From Ruminiclostridium sufflavum DSM 19573 (GTDB taxonomy: Bacteria > Bacillota > Clostridia > Acetivibrionales > DSM-1351), in assembly GCF_003208175.1 (NCBI RefSeq), contig NZ_QKMR01000010.1:1-64000 (forward strand): a stretch of 64,000 nucleotides of DNA, given 5' to 3'. Positions 25,927 to 34,512 of the stretch are shown here, one piece after another. Made by a program: the position numbers and the translations under genes. The notes under the pieces are model-generated. The model was not told where the DNA came from and did no database searches. It was given only the letters and a program-made list of their open reading frames with translations. Each line of letters starts with the position of its first letter. Positions within the stretch are counted from its first letter, which is position 1.

Positions 25927-27411
25927 TTACATACCTCCTAAAATTATATCAGTACAAGCGTCCATTAATAACTTAAACGGTTTTGGTATATATATACCAA
26001 AAGACACAATTATAAAAAGCAGTATAATAAGGACCGCAGGCCCTATAAAATCAAGCTCGCCTTTTTTTATTTCTGGATTAGTATTATTTCCATAAAACAT
26101 TTTGCCGGTTTGCTTAATAAAGCCGGCAAATATAACTGCTAAAAAGACTAACAGCAATACAGCAGCGATGTAGGCTTTTGATTGAACAGCCCCCGCAACT
26201 GTATTAAATTCGCTCATAAAAATACCAAAGGGAGGCATACCTGTTATGGCAAAAACACCAAGGATAAAAACCAGACCAGTAACAGGCATTGTATTTATCA
26301 AGCCTCGTATCCCTGATATTTTTTTGGTATGGTATTTTAAATAAACATTCCCTGTAGCCAGAAACAGCATTGACTTTGTCATTGCATGATTAAATACATG
26401 ATAAAGTGCTGCAAAAACACTTATCGGTGTACATATTCCCAAGCCAATGGCGATAATACCCATATGCTCTATGCTGGAATATGCCAAAATTCTTTTATAA
26501 TCCTGCTGTACCAAAATAAATATGGCAGCAGTTGCAATAGATAATAATCCCAGCAGTATAAGCAGGTTTCCTGTATATTTGCTGTTTCCCAGATTGCTGT
26601 TTACAATTGACAAGGTTCTTATAATACCATACATTGCAGTATTTAAAAGTACTCCCGAAAGAAGGGCACTCACAGGCGACGGCGCTTGGCTGTGAGCATC
26701 AGGCAGCCAGGTATGCATGGGAGAAAAACCAACCTTAGTACCAAAGCCTATTAATATAAATATAAATGCAATTTTTAAAATGCTTGGATCAAGAGAGGAT
26801 GCATTCTGTAGCATAAAATTCCAATTAAGTCCTGAAATCTTTGAACCAACCTGCGTTATTGTTGATGAATAGTATAGAAGTATAATTCCGAGCATAGAAA
26901 AGGCGATACCAACAGAACAAATAATAAGGTATTTCCATGCAGCTTCAATTGCTCTTTTATTATTATAAAAGCCTACAAGAAAAGCTGATGCCAGTGTTGT
27001 TGCCTCAATTGCTATCCACATTACCCCCATATTCTTTGTAATCAATGCCAGAAGCATTGCTAAAACAAAAGCATTTGAGAGACTATAATATAGTTTTAGC
27101 TTATTTAAGGTAATTACATTTCTTCTTAATTCCTCGCTGAAATAGCTTATAGAAAACAATGAAACCAGAAAGAATGCCAGCGCAGTTATAAATAATATAT
27201 ATCCGCTTAATGAATCAATATAAAACAAATCCTTAAATAAACCCTTGCCGGTAACTGCTTCATACTTTTTAATATCAGCAAGTGATAATATGGAAAATAT
27301 CAGCAGCAATAAAGCTCCTGCCAAGTTGGTGCAATGTATCACAAGCTTATTTTTTGTTACCCATACAAAACTCCCGGCTATTAAAGGAATAGCTAAAAAT
27401 GCAGAAATCAT
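25927..27411 (-). CDS. Proton-translocating antiporter-like subunit, HyfF/NuoN-like
   Basis: The 494-residue membrane protein has about 13-14 predicted helices. It shows the proton-channel signature of the family: a conserved Glu in IAIEATTLASAFLVGFY, Lys in the discontinuous helix region (GFGTKVGFSPMHTWLPDAHSQAP) and Lys in DYKRILAYSSIEHMG. This is one of two antiporter-like subunits in the complex and likely pumps protons or sodium. ATG 27411 follows AGGGGGG closely; an alternative TTG at 27432 has AAAAGG upstream. It is coupled to both neighbours by gaps of a few bases. Confidence 0.92.
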   Translation of the reverse strand: MISAFLAIPLIAGSFVWVTKNKLVIHCTNLAGALLLLIFSILSLADIKKYEAVTGKGLFKDLFYIDSLSGYILFITALAFFLVSLFSISYFSEELRRNVITLNKLKLYYSLSNAFVLAMLLALITKNMGVMWIAIEATTLASAFLVGFYNNKRAIEAAWKYLIICSVGIAFSMLGIILLYYSSTITQVGSKISGLNWNFMLQNASSLDPSILKIAFIFILIGFGTKVGFSPMHTWLPDAHSQAPSPVSALLSGVLLNTAMYGIIRTLSIVNSNLGNSKYTGNLLILLGLLSIATAAIFILVQQDYKRILAYSSIEHMGIIAIGLGICTPISVFAALYHVFNHAMTKSMLFLATGNVYLKYHTKKISGIRGLINTMPVTGLVFILGVFAITGMPPFGIFMSEFNTVAGAVQSKAYIAAVLLLVFLAVIFAGFIKQTGKMFYGNNTNPEIKKGELDFIGPAVLIILLFIIVSFGIYIPKPFKLLMDACTDIILGGM

Positions 27412-27434
27412 ATGCCCCCCTAAAATCTTCAAAG

Positions 27435-28097
27435 CTAACCTTTTAAATTCTTTAGCTTATTGATATCTATTGAATCAAATGTGTCATTAATCTTAAAAAC
27501 AAATATACCCATAATCAAAACCGCTGTAAGCAAATCAAAGAAAAGACCTAATTCAACAAACATAGGCATTCCTTCTGTAGTAAGCATCGCTGCAAGAAAC
27601 ATCCCGTTTTCTATAACCAAAAAGCCGACTATCTGTCCAATTGCTTTTTTACGGCTTATCATAAAAAATAATCCCAGCATTACAACTGACATTGAATATA
27701 TAAGATAATTTCTGGTATCAGAATTATTTATCCCTTCAATGCTATAAATAACATGCCAGCACAGCACAACCAATCCGCAGCAAATCAACATTGAAACCGG
27801 AATGTTGATAAAGAAGTCCTTCTCAACTGTGTATTCTACCTTTTTTGATGTCCTTTTTAAAACAATTGGAATTATAACTACTTTAAATAAAACGATTAAA
27901 CAAAAAATTATAATTACCTCGTCAAATTTTTTGTTACTAAGCATACTTCTTACTGATACCAGCAGCGAAACCAAAGCAAGCAGCAAGGATTGAAATCTGA
28001 AAGTAGATATATATGCATTTTGACGTTTATTTGCAATTAAAATAAACGATGAAATTAATATTAAAATAGCCAATAGGTTTATAGCATTGCTGTACAT
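27435..28097 (-). CDS. Membrane subunit, HyfE-like (hydrogenase-4 component E)
   Basis: The 220-residue protein has about six to seven hydrophobic helices; VIENGMFLAAMLTTEGMPMFVELGLFFDLLTAVLIMGIFVF is the family's most recognisable stretch and contains the NuoK-like conserved Glu in IENG and VELG. It is the NuoK-like channel subunit of this complex. GTGGAGGT lies correctly before ATG 28097. A hairpin followed by T residues lies between it and the preceding gene. Confidence 0.87.
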   Translation of the reverse strand: MYSNAINLLAILILISSFILIANKRQNAYISTFRFQSLLLALVSLLVSVRSMLSNKKFDEVIIIFCLIVLFKVVIIPIVLKRTSKKVEYTVEKDFFINIPVSMLICCGLVVLCWHVIYSIEGINNSDTRNYLIYSMSVVMLGLFFMISRKKAIGQIVGFLVIENGMFLAAMLTTEGMPMFVELGLFFDLLTAVLIMGIFVFKINDTFDSIDINKLKNLKG

Positions 28098-28147
28098 AAT
28101 AACCTCCACGCTCTATCAGAGCACAAAAACTTTATAAGGATTTCTGT

Positions 28148-28171
28148 GAAAAACCTCTGCTTTTCAGAGGT
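28148..28171 (-). terminator. Attenuator-like hairpin inside the complex operon
   Basis: ACCTCTG-AAAAG-CAGAGGT is a perfect 7-bp stem, followed on the minus strand by TTTTTC. It lies in a 205-bp gap between the NuoH-like and HyfE-like genes. It may lower expression of the distal genes. Confidence 0.6.
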
Positions 28172-28302
28172 ACGAATCAATTTTAATATATACTACCTAC
28201 ACAGCCCGAAAATACACTACGTTTGTACGAGCTCTGCTTTCGAGGCTTTCAAGCCAACTCCGCAATAATTAACTTGCTTTATTTTATATAGCCAATAAAT
28301 AC

Positions 28303-29241
28303 TTATTTAAGTATGAAGCAAGTAAGAAACCCTAAAACTGATATAATAAAAGCAATTGCTGCAAAATTAGGAATACTGTATAAACGAAGTTTGACAGTAT
28401 TAATCTCAACAAGTGCAACAAGTACGGTAATAGCTAATATTTTTAATATATAAATTCCCAAGCCTATAAATATATTTTCAATATTAAAGCCTATCGGAAT
28501 AAGAATATTCGCCATAAATGTCATGAAAACAAGCTGCTTAATATGTGTTCCCATTTCAATAAAAGCAAGATGCCTTCCTGAATACTCCAATACCATTGCC
28601 TCATGGACCATTGTAAGCTCAAGGTGCGTAGACGGATCATCAACCGGAATTCTGGAAGATTCAGCAATTAAAATCATCAGCATACTTGCAAATAATAATA
28701 AATTTATCGGAGAAAAAGCTGCTTCAGTATGACTCAAGGTATATTCATATATTGAGGAAACATTTGTCGATGCAATGCCTGTCCTTGAGCTTACAGTAAT
28801 AATTATTACAAATAAAGCAGGCTCAACCAATGCCGATACAAGCATTTCTCTGCTGCTCCCCATTCCTCCGAAAGCACTTCCTGTGTCTAATCCTGCAAGA
28901 GCCATAAAAATACGGCCTGCGACTAACAAATATACTATGACTAACAAGTCTGTAAAATATGCAGGCCCTATCAACTGATGAACTACAGGCAAGCAGAGAA
29001 CAGCAAATAGTGATGTCATAAAGTAAATATAAGGAGCAACATTATAAATCCATGATGTAACAGATGAAACCACCAAATCCTTTTTGCACAACTTAATCAA
29101 ATTATAGTAGGGCTGAAATACAGATAAACCAATCTTATGCTGAAATTTGGATTTCAGCTTCTTGATAACACCTGTAAAAAACGGAGCAATTATCAATATT
29201 AACATAATCTGTACTAATAGCTTTAAAACTGATACTATCAT
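28303..29241 (-). CDS. Membrane subunit, HyfC/NuoH-like
   Basis: The 312-residue protein has about eight hydrophobic helices and NuoH/HycD motifs: KLKSKFQHKIGLSVFQPYYN, the quinone-channel-like GSAFGGMGSSREM, and AESSRIPVDDPSTHLELTMVHEAMVLEYSG. In Ech- and Hyf-type complexes this subunit joins the peripheral arm to the antiporter modules. AAAGGA lies before ATG 29241; the longer frame to 29289 lacks a site. Confidence 0.92.
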   Translation of the reverse strand: MIVSVLKLLVQIMLILIIAPFFTGVIKKLKSKFQHKIGLSVFQPYYNLIKLCKKDLVVSSVTSWIYNVAPYIYFMTSLFAVLCLPVVHQLIGPAYFTDLLVIVYLLVAGRIFMALAGLDTGSAFGGMGSSREMLVSALVEPALFVIIITVSSRTGIASTNVSSIYEYTLSHTEAAFSPINLLLFASMLMILIAESSRIPVDDPSTHLELTMVHEAMVLEYSGRHLAFIEMGTHIKQLVFMTFMANILIPIGFNIENIFIGLGIYILKILAITVLVALVEINTVKLRLYSIPNFAAIAFIISVLGFLTCFILK

Positions 29242-29358
29242 AAATTCAATCCTTTTCAATATGTATATAGCTAATAAAATTAAAATCAATTTTTACTTGC
29301 TAGTCAAACTTTTTAGCAATAATAATTTAAAACCCGTCTCAAAATAATACTCCCGCAA

Positions 29359-31425
29359 TTAACCCATAAATGAATAATATAACAGCATTAAAATCAAAAT
29401 AGTAAAGAAATACAGTAAATATATATGGATACTGCCTGTTTGTATTTTATACCTGAATTTCTTTGAAAAGCTGATTATAAACTTAATAAACGGAGCATAT
29501 AAATATTTTTCAATTACCTTTTCAGTGGACATGGTATAAGTTCCCTTCTTTATATTGTATGGAGCATATCCTTCTGTCACTGTAAGATTTCTGTTTGGCT
29601 TAAATATTCCTCGCAGGATAATTCTTATGGACTTTGAAAAACCTGTAGCCGAATATTGAATTTTTGGATTTAACCGAGTATAACCACAATCCCAAGTATT
29701 GTATCTCTCCACATTTGTATGTTTTCTGATAAACATTACCAGAAGCAATATAATGCCTGACAAAAGTACTATAAAAGCTGACAATAACCCAATGGAGATA
29801 TCCAGCTTGCCATTATTTACAGGATAATGTGCAAATTTTGTTAATGACCAATCAGTTGATAAAAGCCGTAAATTCATAAGCTCATTACTTATATTATCAA
29901 TAAGTCCAATCACGTATTTTGAAAAAACGCCAAGTGCAACGCAAAGAAAGGATGAAATTCCAAGAGCAATCAGCATTGGTTTTCCCGGCTCCTTTACGCT
30001 TTCAGCTTCAACAGATCGAGGCATGCCTAAAAAAGATATTCCGTACATTTTTACAAAGCAAAAGGCAACTAAAGCACCTGTCATAGACAAAGCCGCCGCC
30101 GCAGTTATAAACAAAATAATAAGCGGTGAATTGGAAGAAAACCAAATAATACTGTTTATGACAGTCTGAAAAATTATATACTCACTAATAAAACCGCTAA
30201 AAGGAGGCACTGCTGAAATAGTCAGGCAGCCTATAAATATAAACAGTGATGCAACAGGCATTTTTTTTATCAGGCCACCCAGCTTTTCCATATTTTTTGT
30301 ATGTGCACTATATTGAATTGCTCCTGCTCCCATAAATAACAGCGATTTAAATACGGCATGATTTATAGTGTGCAAAAGTACTGCTGTCATAGCCAAAGCA
30401 ATCAAAAAGGAATTATCTGTTGTTCTGGCAATAAGCAGCATACCAATTCCTGAAAATATCAGGCCCATATTTTCAATACTTGAATACGCCAATAATCTTT
30501 TAATATTTATTGTAGACGCAACTGAATAAACAACTCCAAATACTGCAGAAACAACACCGGCTATCAGAGTCAAAGTCCCCCACCACATCGGATTTTCAGG
30601 CAGAAAGTCTAACACTGCTCTCAATATACCATATACCGACATCTTAATCATTACACCTGACATCAGTGCAGATATATTTCCGGGAGCGACAGGATGCGCA
30701 TACGGCAGCCAAACATGCATTGGTATCAGTCCTGCTTTAGTTCCAAAGCCTATAAGCAAAAACACATATATTAAATTTGCATAGCCGGTCGGAATTGAAG
30801 AATTGCTGATTGCTGAAAATTCAAAGCTGAAACTCTTTGTGCAATAAGCAATTAATCCAAACGCAGCAGTTATGAAAGCTGTTCCCGCATATGTCATTAT
30901 AATATATATCCTGCTTGCCTTTTGAACCTCTTTTTTTTCGTTTTCATAATTAACAAGAAAATATGAAATTAAAGACATAAGCTCCCAAAAAAATAAGAAC
31001 AAAAGCAAATTGCTGCTTGAGACTAAAAGAATCATTGACAAAACAAACAAATTATACAGGAATCCAAAAATTGAAATATTTCTTTTAAAAAAGTAATGAG
31101 ACATATATGTATATGAAAACAGCGAAACCACAAAGGTAACAATGGATATTATTAAAATAAAAAATGCAGAAAGATTATCAATATTAAAACTTAAAGAAAA
31201 AAAAGGTATATTGTTGGTAAAATTTGGTGATAAGGAAATTTTTTCAGCAAATAGCAGCTTAAGTATCATTAATATGCTTAAAAATCCACTTGCAGCCACT
31301 GCACACGAGTTGGAGAGTTTATTTGAGACTCTTGGGGATGAAAATGTAAATAAAGAAGACAGCGCTCCAATAAAATATACTACCAAACATATGCTAAAAC
31401 AGATTGTTAAATTATTCGCTGTCAT
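29359..31425 (-). CDS. Large antiporter-like membrane subunit, HyfB-like
   Basis: The 688-residue protein is a long NuoL/HyfB homologue with about 15-16 helices. Proton-channel motifs are WELMSLISYFLVNYE, GFGTKAGLIPMHVWLPYAHP and INIKRLLAYSSIENMG. The C-terminal extension carries the HyfB/HycC signature YNTWDCGY...IQYSATGFSKSIRI. It is the first gene of the six-gene operon and presumably conducts protons or sodium. The start has GGAGG about ten bases upstream of the ATG. Confidence 0.92.
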   Translation of the reverse strand: MTANNLTICFSICLVVYFIGALSSLFTFSSPRVSNKLSNSCAVAASGFLSILMILKLLFAEKISLSPNFTNNIPFFSLSFNIDNLSAFFILIISIVTFVVSLFSYTYMSHYFFKRNISIFGFLYNLFVLSMILLVSSSNLLLFLFFWELMSLISYFLVNYENEKKEVQKASRIYIIMTYAGTAFITAAFGLIAYCTKSFSFEFSAISNSSIPTGYANLIYVFLLIGFGTKAGLIPMHVWLPYAHPVAPGNISALMSGVMIKMSVYGILRAVLDFLPENPMWWGTLTLIAGVVSAVFGVVYSVASTINIKRLLAYSSIENMGLIFSGIGMLLIARTTDNSFLIALAMTAVLLHTINHAVFKSLLFMGAGAIQYSAHTKNMEKLGGLIKKMPVASLFIFIGCLTISAVPPFSGFISEYIIFQTVINSIIWFSSNSPLIILFITAAAALSMTGALVAFCFVKMYGISFLGMPRSVEAESVKEPGKPMLIALGISSFLCVALGVFSKYVIGLIDNISNELMNLRLLSTDWSLTKFAHYPVNNGKLDISIGLLSAFIVLLSGIILLLVMFIRKHTNVERYNTWDCGYTRLNPKIQYSATGFSKSIRIILRGIFKPNRNLTVTEGYAPYNIKKGTYTMSTEKVIEKYLYAPFIKFIISFSKKFRYKIQTGSIHIYLLYFFTILILMLLYYSFMG

Positions 31426-31537
31426 GAAACAAAAACCTCCACACGGTTAAGCTACCAAGTTCTTATCAAGCACAGCATCTATCATACTACCGCATTATAT
31501 AATTGTCAAATATGCGGGTTTACATTATATAGCCTGC

Positions 31538-31837
31538 TTATTCCTTAATATAATCATTACTTGGAATCAGAATAGCAGTATTTTTCTGTATTATGCTGGA
31601 TTCTAAATTATTAATTTTCTTTAAGCTATGTATATATTCCCGAATATCATAATCCTTTCCATACTTCTCAGCAATAGACCATAGCGTATCTCCCGTATTT
31701 ACGGCTATAGACCTGTAGTTACTTTCTTTATAGCCTGATACCGCATTTGCATAAATCATAATAAACGAAACAAATGAAAGGAAAAATAAAAAACCAAAAA
31801 ATCTTCTTTTGTTCCTTAAAATATATTTTTTCTTCAT
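31538..31837 (-). CDS. YneA-like LysM protein, SOS-controlled
   Basis: The 99-residue protein has a short cytoplasmic N-terminus, one membrane segment (FFGFLFFLSFVSFIMIYANAV) and an extracellular LysM domain (VNTGDTLWSIAEKYGKDYDIREYIHSLKKINNL). Size, layout and divergence from lexA match YneA of Bacillus subtilis, which suppresses division during the SOS response. Two LexA-type boxes lie directly upstream, so it should be induced by DNA damage. GGCGGATG precedes the start codon. Assignment rests on synteny and architecture, as YneA sequences vary. Confidence 0.82.
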   Translation of the reverse strand: MKKKYILRNKRRFFGFLFFLSFVSFIMIYANAVSGYKESNYRSIAVNTGDTLWSIAEKYGKDYDIREYIHSLKKINNLESSIIQKNTAILIPSNDYIKE

Positions 31838-31852
31838 AAATCATCCGCCTCC

Positions 31853-31864
31853 AAACATATGTTC
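31853..31864. promoter_or_regulatory. LexA box 1
   Basis: AAACATATGTTC differs from the perfect GAACATATGTTC at one base. It lies 16 bp before the yneA-like start codon, so bound LexA would block it. Confidence 0.7.
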
Positions 31865-31884
31865 TTTTTATAATAATATAATAC

Positions 31885-31898
31885 AGAACATATGTTCT
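31885..31898. promoter_or_regulatory. LexA box 2, perfect palindrome
   Basis: AGAACATATGTTCT is a perfect 14-bp inverted repeat fitting the Gram-positive SOS consensus GAAC-N4-GTTC. Confidence 0.85.
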
Positions 31899-31933
31899 AA
31901 TGTCAATATATTAAATAATTTTTTTATTTTTTT

Positions 31934-31947
31934 CGAACATTAGTTTG
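31934..31947. promoter_or_regulatory. LexA box 3
   Basis: CGAACATTAGTTTG fits the Bacillus-type consensus CGAAC-N4-GTTYG. It lies on the lexA side of the divergent region and may serve lexA autoregulation. Confidence 0.6.
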
Positions 31948-31996
31948 ATTTAACTTTATATTATGTTATACTAATTATGGAATTAGCAGATAATTC

Positions 31997-32135
31997 ATAA
32001 AATCAATTACGGTTGCAGCCTTTGCGCGATGATTTATCGGGGCGATATATACCGTTTTTCAGGAGAATACTGCTTTCAAGTTATTTTGCAGTTCTTCAGC
32101 CGATAGTAATTGACTTTTTTATAGGTATAGACACT
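31997..32135. repeat. Dispersed repeat copy in the lexA upstream region
   Basis: The two ends carry cores in opposite orientation, AAAATCAATTACGG at the left and AGCCGATAGTAATTGACTTT at the right, so the copy is flanked by an inverted pair. The middle is degenerate. Between here and lexA lie two GTGGAGGT-like ribosome sites but no further frame. Confidence 0.6.
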
Positions 32136-32281
32136 TTTTACTTATATTGATAAATTTTTGTGCCCGATCCGGGCGTGGAGGTCAGCTTGAAAGACTTTAG
32201 ATACAGCTGCGAAAATACTAGCGTACCTCCACGAAGTCCTTACCAAAATTTTGTGCCGAAAACTCGGCGTGGGAGGTTAAT

Positions 32282-32935
32282 ATGACAAAGAAAAACTCAA
32301 ATAAGCAGCAGGAAATTCTTGAATATGTTCATAAATATGTAAATGAGAATGGATATCCGCCTTCTGTCAGAGAAATTTGCACCGCAGTCGGTTTCAAATC
32401 TACATCTACTGTTCATGCATACTTACAAAAGCTTACAGACAGCGGTATTTTACAGAAAGACCCTACTAAACCGAGAGCAATCAAAATTGTTGACAATTCA
32501 AACATTAAAGTAAAAGAAACTAAAACAGATTATAAAGAAGGTTATTATTCTTCCCGTGAAATGGTCAATGTCCCGATTATAGGAAAGGTTGCAGCGGGAC
32601 AGCCGATATTAGCTGTAGAAAATATTACTGATACCTTTCCTCTTCCGGTTGAATTTCTTCAAAACGGAGATGCATTTATGCTTAAGGTTCAAGGTGACAG
32701 TATGATAGAAGCCGGTATACTGGATAAGGATTTTGTACTGGTAAGACAGCAGTCTTCTGCAAATAACGGTGATATTGTCGTAGCTCTTATAAATGACGAA
32801 GCTACCTGTAAGACCTTTTTCAAGGAAAATGACCATATACGGCTTCAGCCTGAAAACAGCAGCTTGGAGCCTATTATTGTAAAAGACAATCTATCTATTT
32901 TAGGTAAAGTAATAGGAGTATTCAGACGCATGTAA
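32282..32935 (+). CDS. lexA: LexA repressor
   Basis: The 217-residue repressor has an N-terminal winged helix (PSVREICTAVGFKSTSTVHAYLQKL) and a C-terminal S24 protease domain. The self-cleavage site is AG in KVAAGQP, the catalytic Ser is in GDSM and the Lys in ATCKTFF. It represses SOS genes until RecA-DNA filaments trigger autocleavage. GGGAGG lies before the ATG. Three SOS boxes stand upstream in the divergent region, so it is autoregulated and controls the yneA-like gene. Confidence 0.97.
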   Translation: MTKKNSNKQQEILEYVHKYVNENGYPPSVREICTAVGFKSTSTVHAYLQKLTDSGILQKDPTKPRAIKIVDNSNIKVKETKTDYKEGYYSSREMVNVPIIGKVAAGQPILAVENITDTFPLPVEFLQNGDAFMLKVQGDSMIEAGILDKDFVLVRQQSSANNGDIVVALINDEATCKTFFKENDHIRLQPENSSLEPIIVKDNLSILGKVIGVFRRM

Positions 32936-32940
32936 TATCT

Positions 32941-32982
32941 CAGGCTGTCACGATAGACCTTTGATTAGTCCGTGACAGCCTG
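32941..32982. terminator. Hairpin between convergent lexA and hfq
   Basis: CAGGCTGTCACG and CGTGACAGCCTG form a perfect 12-bp stem with an 18-base loop. There is no T-run on either side, but position and strength suit a shared transcript end. Confidence 0.7.
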
Positions 32983-32994
32983 TAGTAAAACCTG

Positions 32995-33237
32995 TTATTC
33001 TTTAACCTGATCATTGAATATTAAGTTTACCATTTTCATTGGAGATATAGTAGAAATCGCATGCTTATACACTAATTGCTGCTTTCCGTCGCTGTCAAGA
33101 ACAACCGTAAAGTTATCAAATCCTTTAACCATACCCTTTAGCTGAAATCCGTTTGTTAAGTATATAGTAACGGCTATATGCTCTTTCCTGACCTGATTCA
33201 AAAAAATATCCTGCAAATTAATTGTACTCTTTACCAA
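32995..33237 (-). CDS. hfq: RNA chaperone Hfq
   Basis: The 80-residue protein is a full Sm-like Hfq: [44 protein letters not shown] carries Sm1, and [10 protein letters not shown] is the Sm2 motif (Y-K-H). It forms a hexameric ring that pairs small RNAs with mRNA. AAAGGAG overlaps a GTG at 33246 and lies eight bases before TTG 33237, so TTG is taken as the start. It follows the usual miaA-hfq order on the chromosome but is separated from miaA by 309 bp. Confidence 0.95.
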   Translation of the reverse strand: MVKSTINLQDIFLNQVRKEHIAVTIYLTNGFQLKGMVKGFDNFTVVLDSDGKQQLVYKHAISTISPMKMVNLIFNDQVKE

Positions 33238-33546
33238 AGTATCCACTCCTTTGTATTATATATTTCTTTCATACATAAGTATGTCATACCACACATTATG
33301 AATATTAAACCGGTACTTCATAGCTTATTTTAGTTTTTAATGTTACTGCTTATTAGCTTCAATAAGTCCTCAAACAATATCTGAAACAAATAACATTTTC
33401 ATTTTACTAGAATATTCCAGATATTGCAATAAGAATATAGTACTAACTGAAACTGAAAACCCAAGCAAATTAGCTGTTCATGTACATTTAACCACCACTT
33501 CTATTTTACCATATAATGAGCAAATACTTTTTAAAATTCAAAAATA
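33238..33546. other. Intergenic region between miaA and hfq
   Basis: This AT-rich gap shows no gene or clear palindrome. A weak promoter-like pair upstream of hfq on the minus strand is possible. The usual miaA-hfq readthrough would need to cross it. Confidence 0.4.
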
Positions 33547-34467
33547 TCATAAATAATTTATTACGGCTTCAGCAACATTATGATTATTTCCATAATTATC
33601 AATGCTAAACCATTTTATTTCCTTCATTCTCTTGAACCAGGTTAATTGCCTTTTTGCATATCTTCTGGAATCACGCTTTATAATTTCAACTGCCTCATCC
33701 AGAGTGCTTTTTCCCTTTAAATATGACAATATCTCCTTGTAGCCGATTCCCTGCATAGATGTTATTGAATCTGCAAACCCAAGCTCAACAAGTCTTTTAA
33801 CTTCTTCAACCAAACCATTTTTTATCATAATATCTACTCTTTTATTAATTCTTTCGTATAAGCGCTGCCTGTCCATTGTTAATCCGATAGTATTATAGGT
33901 AAAGCTTGGCGGTATTCCTCTGGACATTTCATTATGGTAAGACATGGGCTTTTCTGTCTGATAAAAAACTTCTAAAGCACGTATTACACGCTTGACGTTA
34001 TTTGGATGAATATTATCGGCAGATTCTTCATCAACCTTTTTAAGCTTATCGTGCAAATACTGAGAACCGTATTCCTCAGCCTCATTTTTTAAGGCTTCCC
34101 GAAGTTCCCAATCACACTCGCTTTCACTGAAATTTATATTATCAATCAATGAACTTATATATAGTCCTGTACCGCCTACTACAATTGGCTGCTTACCCTT
34201 TTCAACAATTTCCTTTATATATTTTTCGGCAAGCTCTTTAAATTTTACGACATTAAACTCTTCACTGGGCAAAACCTCGTCAATCAGATAATGTTTTATT
34301 CCACGCATTTCATTTTCAGTCGGCTTTGCAGTACCAATATCCATATATTTATATAATTGCATCGAATCTGCCGATATTATTTCTCCATTCATTCTTCCGG
34401 CAAGCTCAATTGACAAGCTGGTCTTGCCGGAAGCGGTAGGCCCTGCTATCACAATTACACGGTTCAT
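33547..34467 (-). CDS. miaA: tRNA dimethylallyltransferase
   Basis: The 306-residue enzyme adds a dimethylallyl group to N6 of A37 in tRNAs that read UNN codons. The P-loop is GPTASGKTSLSIELA; SADSMQLYKYMDIGTAKP and PIVVGGTGLYISSLI are family motifs, and RRYAKRQLTWFKR lies near the end. Its product is the substrate of MiaB, encoded 6 kb upstream in the same gene string. GAGAGGA precedes the ATG; mutL ends 45 bp before it. Confidence 0.97.
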   Translation of the reverse strand: MNRVIVIAGPTASGKTSLSIELAGRMNGEIISADSMQLYKYMDIGTAKPTENEMRGIKHYLIDEVLPSEEFNVVKFKELAEKYIKEIVEKGKQPIVVGGTGLYISSLIDNINFSESECDWELREALKNEAEEYGSQYLHDKLKKVDEESADNIHPNNVKRVIRALEVFYQTEKPMSYHNEMSRGIPPSFTYNTIGLTMDRQRLYERINKRVDIMIKNGLVEEVKRLVELGFADSITSMQGIGYKEILSYLKGKSTLDEAVEIIKRDSRRYAKRQLTWFKRMKEIKWFSIDNYGNNHNVAEAVINYL

Positions 34468-34512
34468 TGATAAATCCTCTCTGCAATAAATATATTTTTA
34501 AAAGACCATCAC

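Noticed and set aside
23488-31425. Formate hydrogenlyase or NiFe hydrogenase
   Set aside because: No nickel ligands in the large subunit, no formate dehydrogenase gene and no maturation genes nearby.
31142-31450. Plus-strand frame opposite the HyfB-like gene
   Set aside because: Antisense shadow of membrane helices; no start signal.
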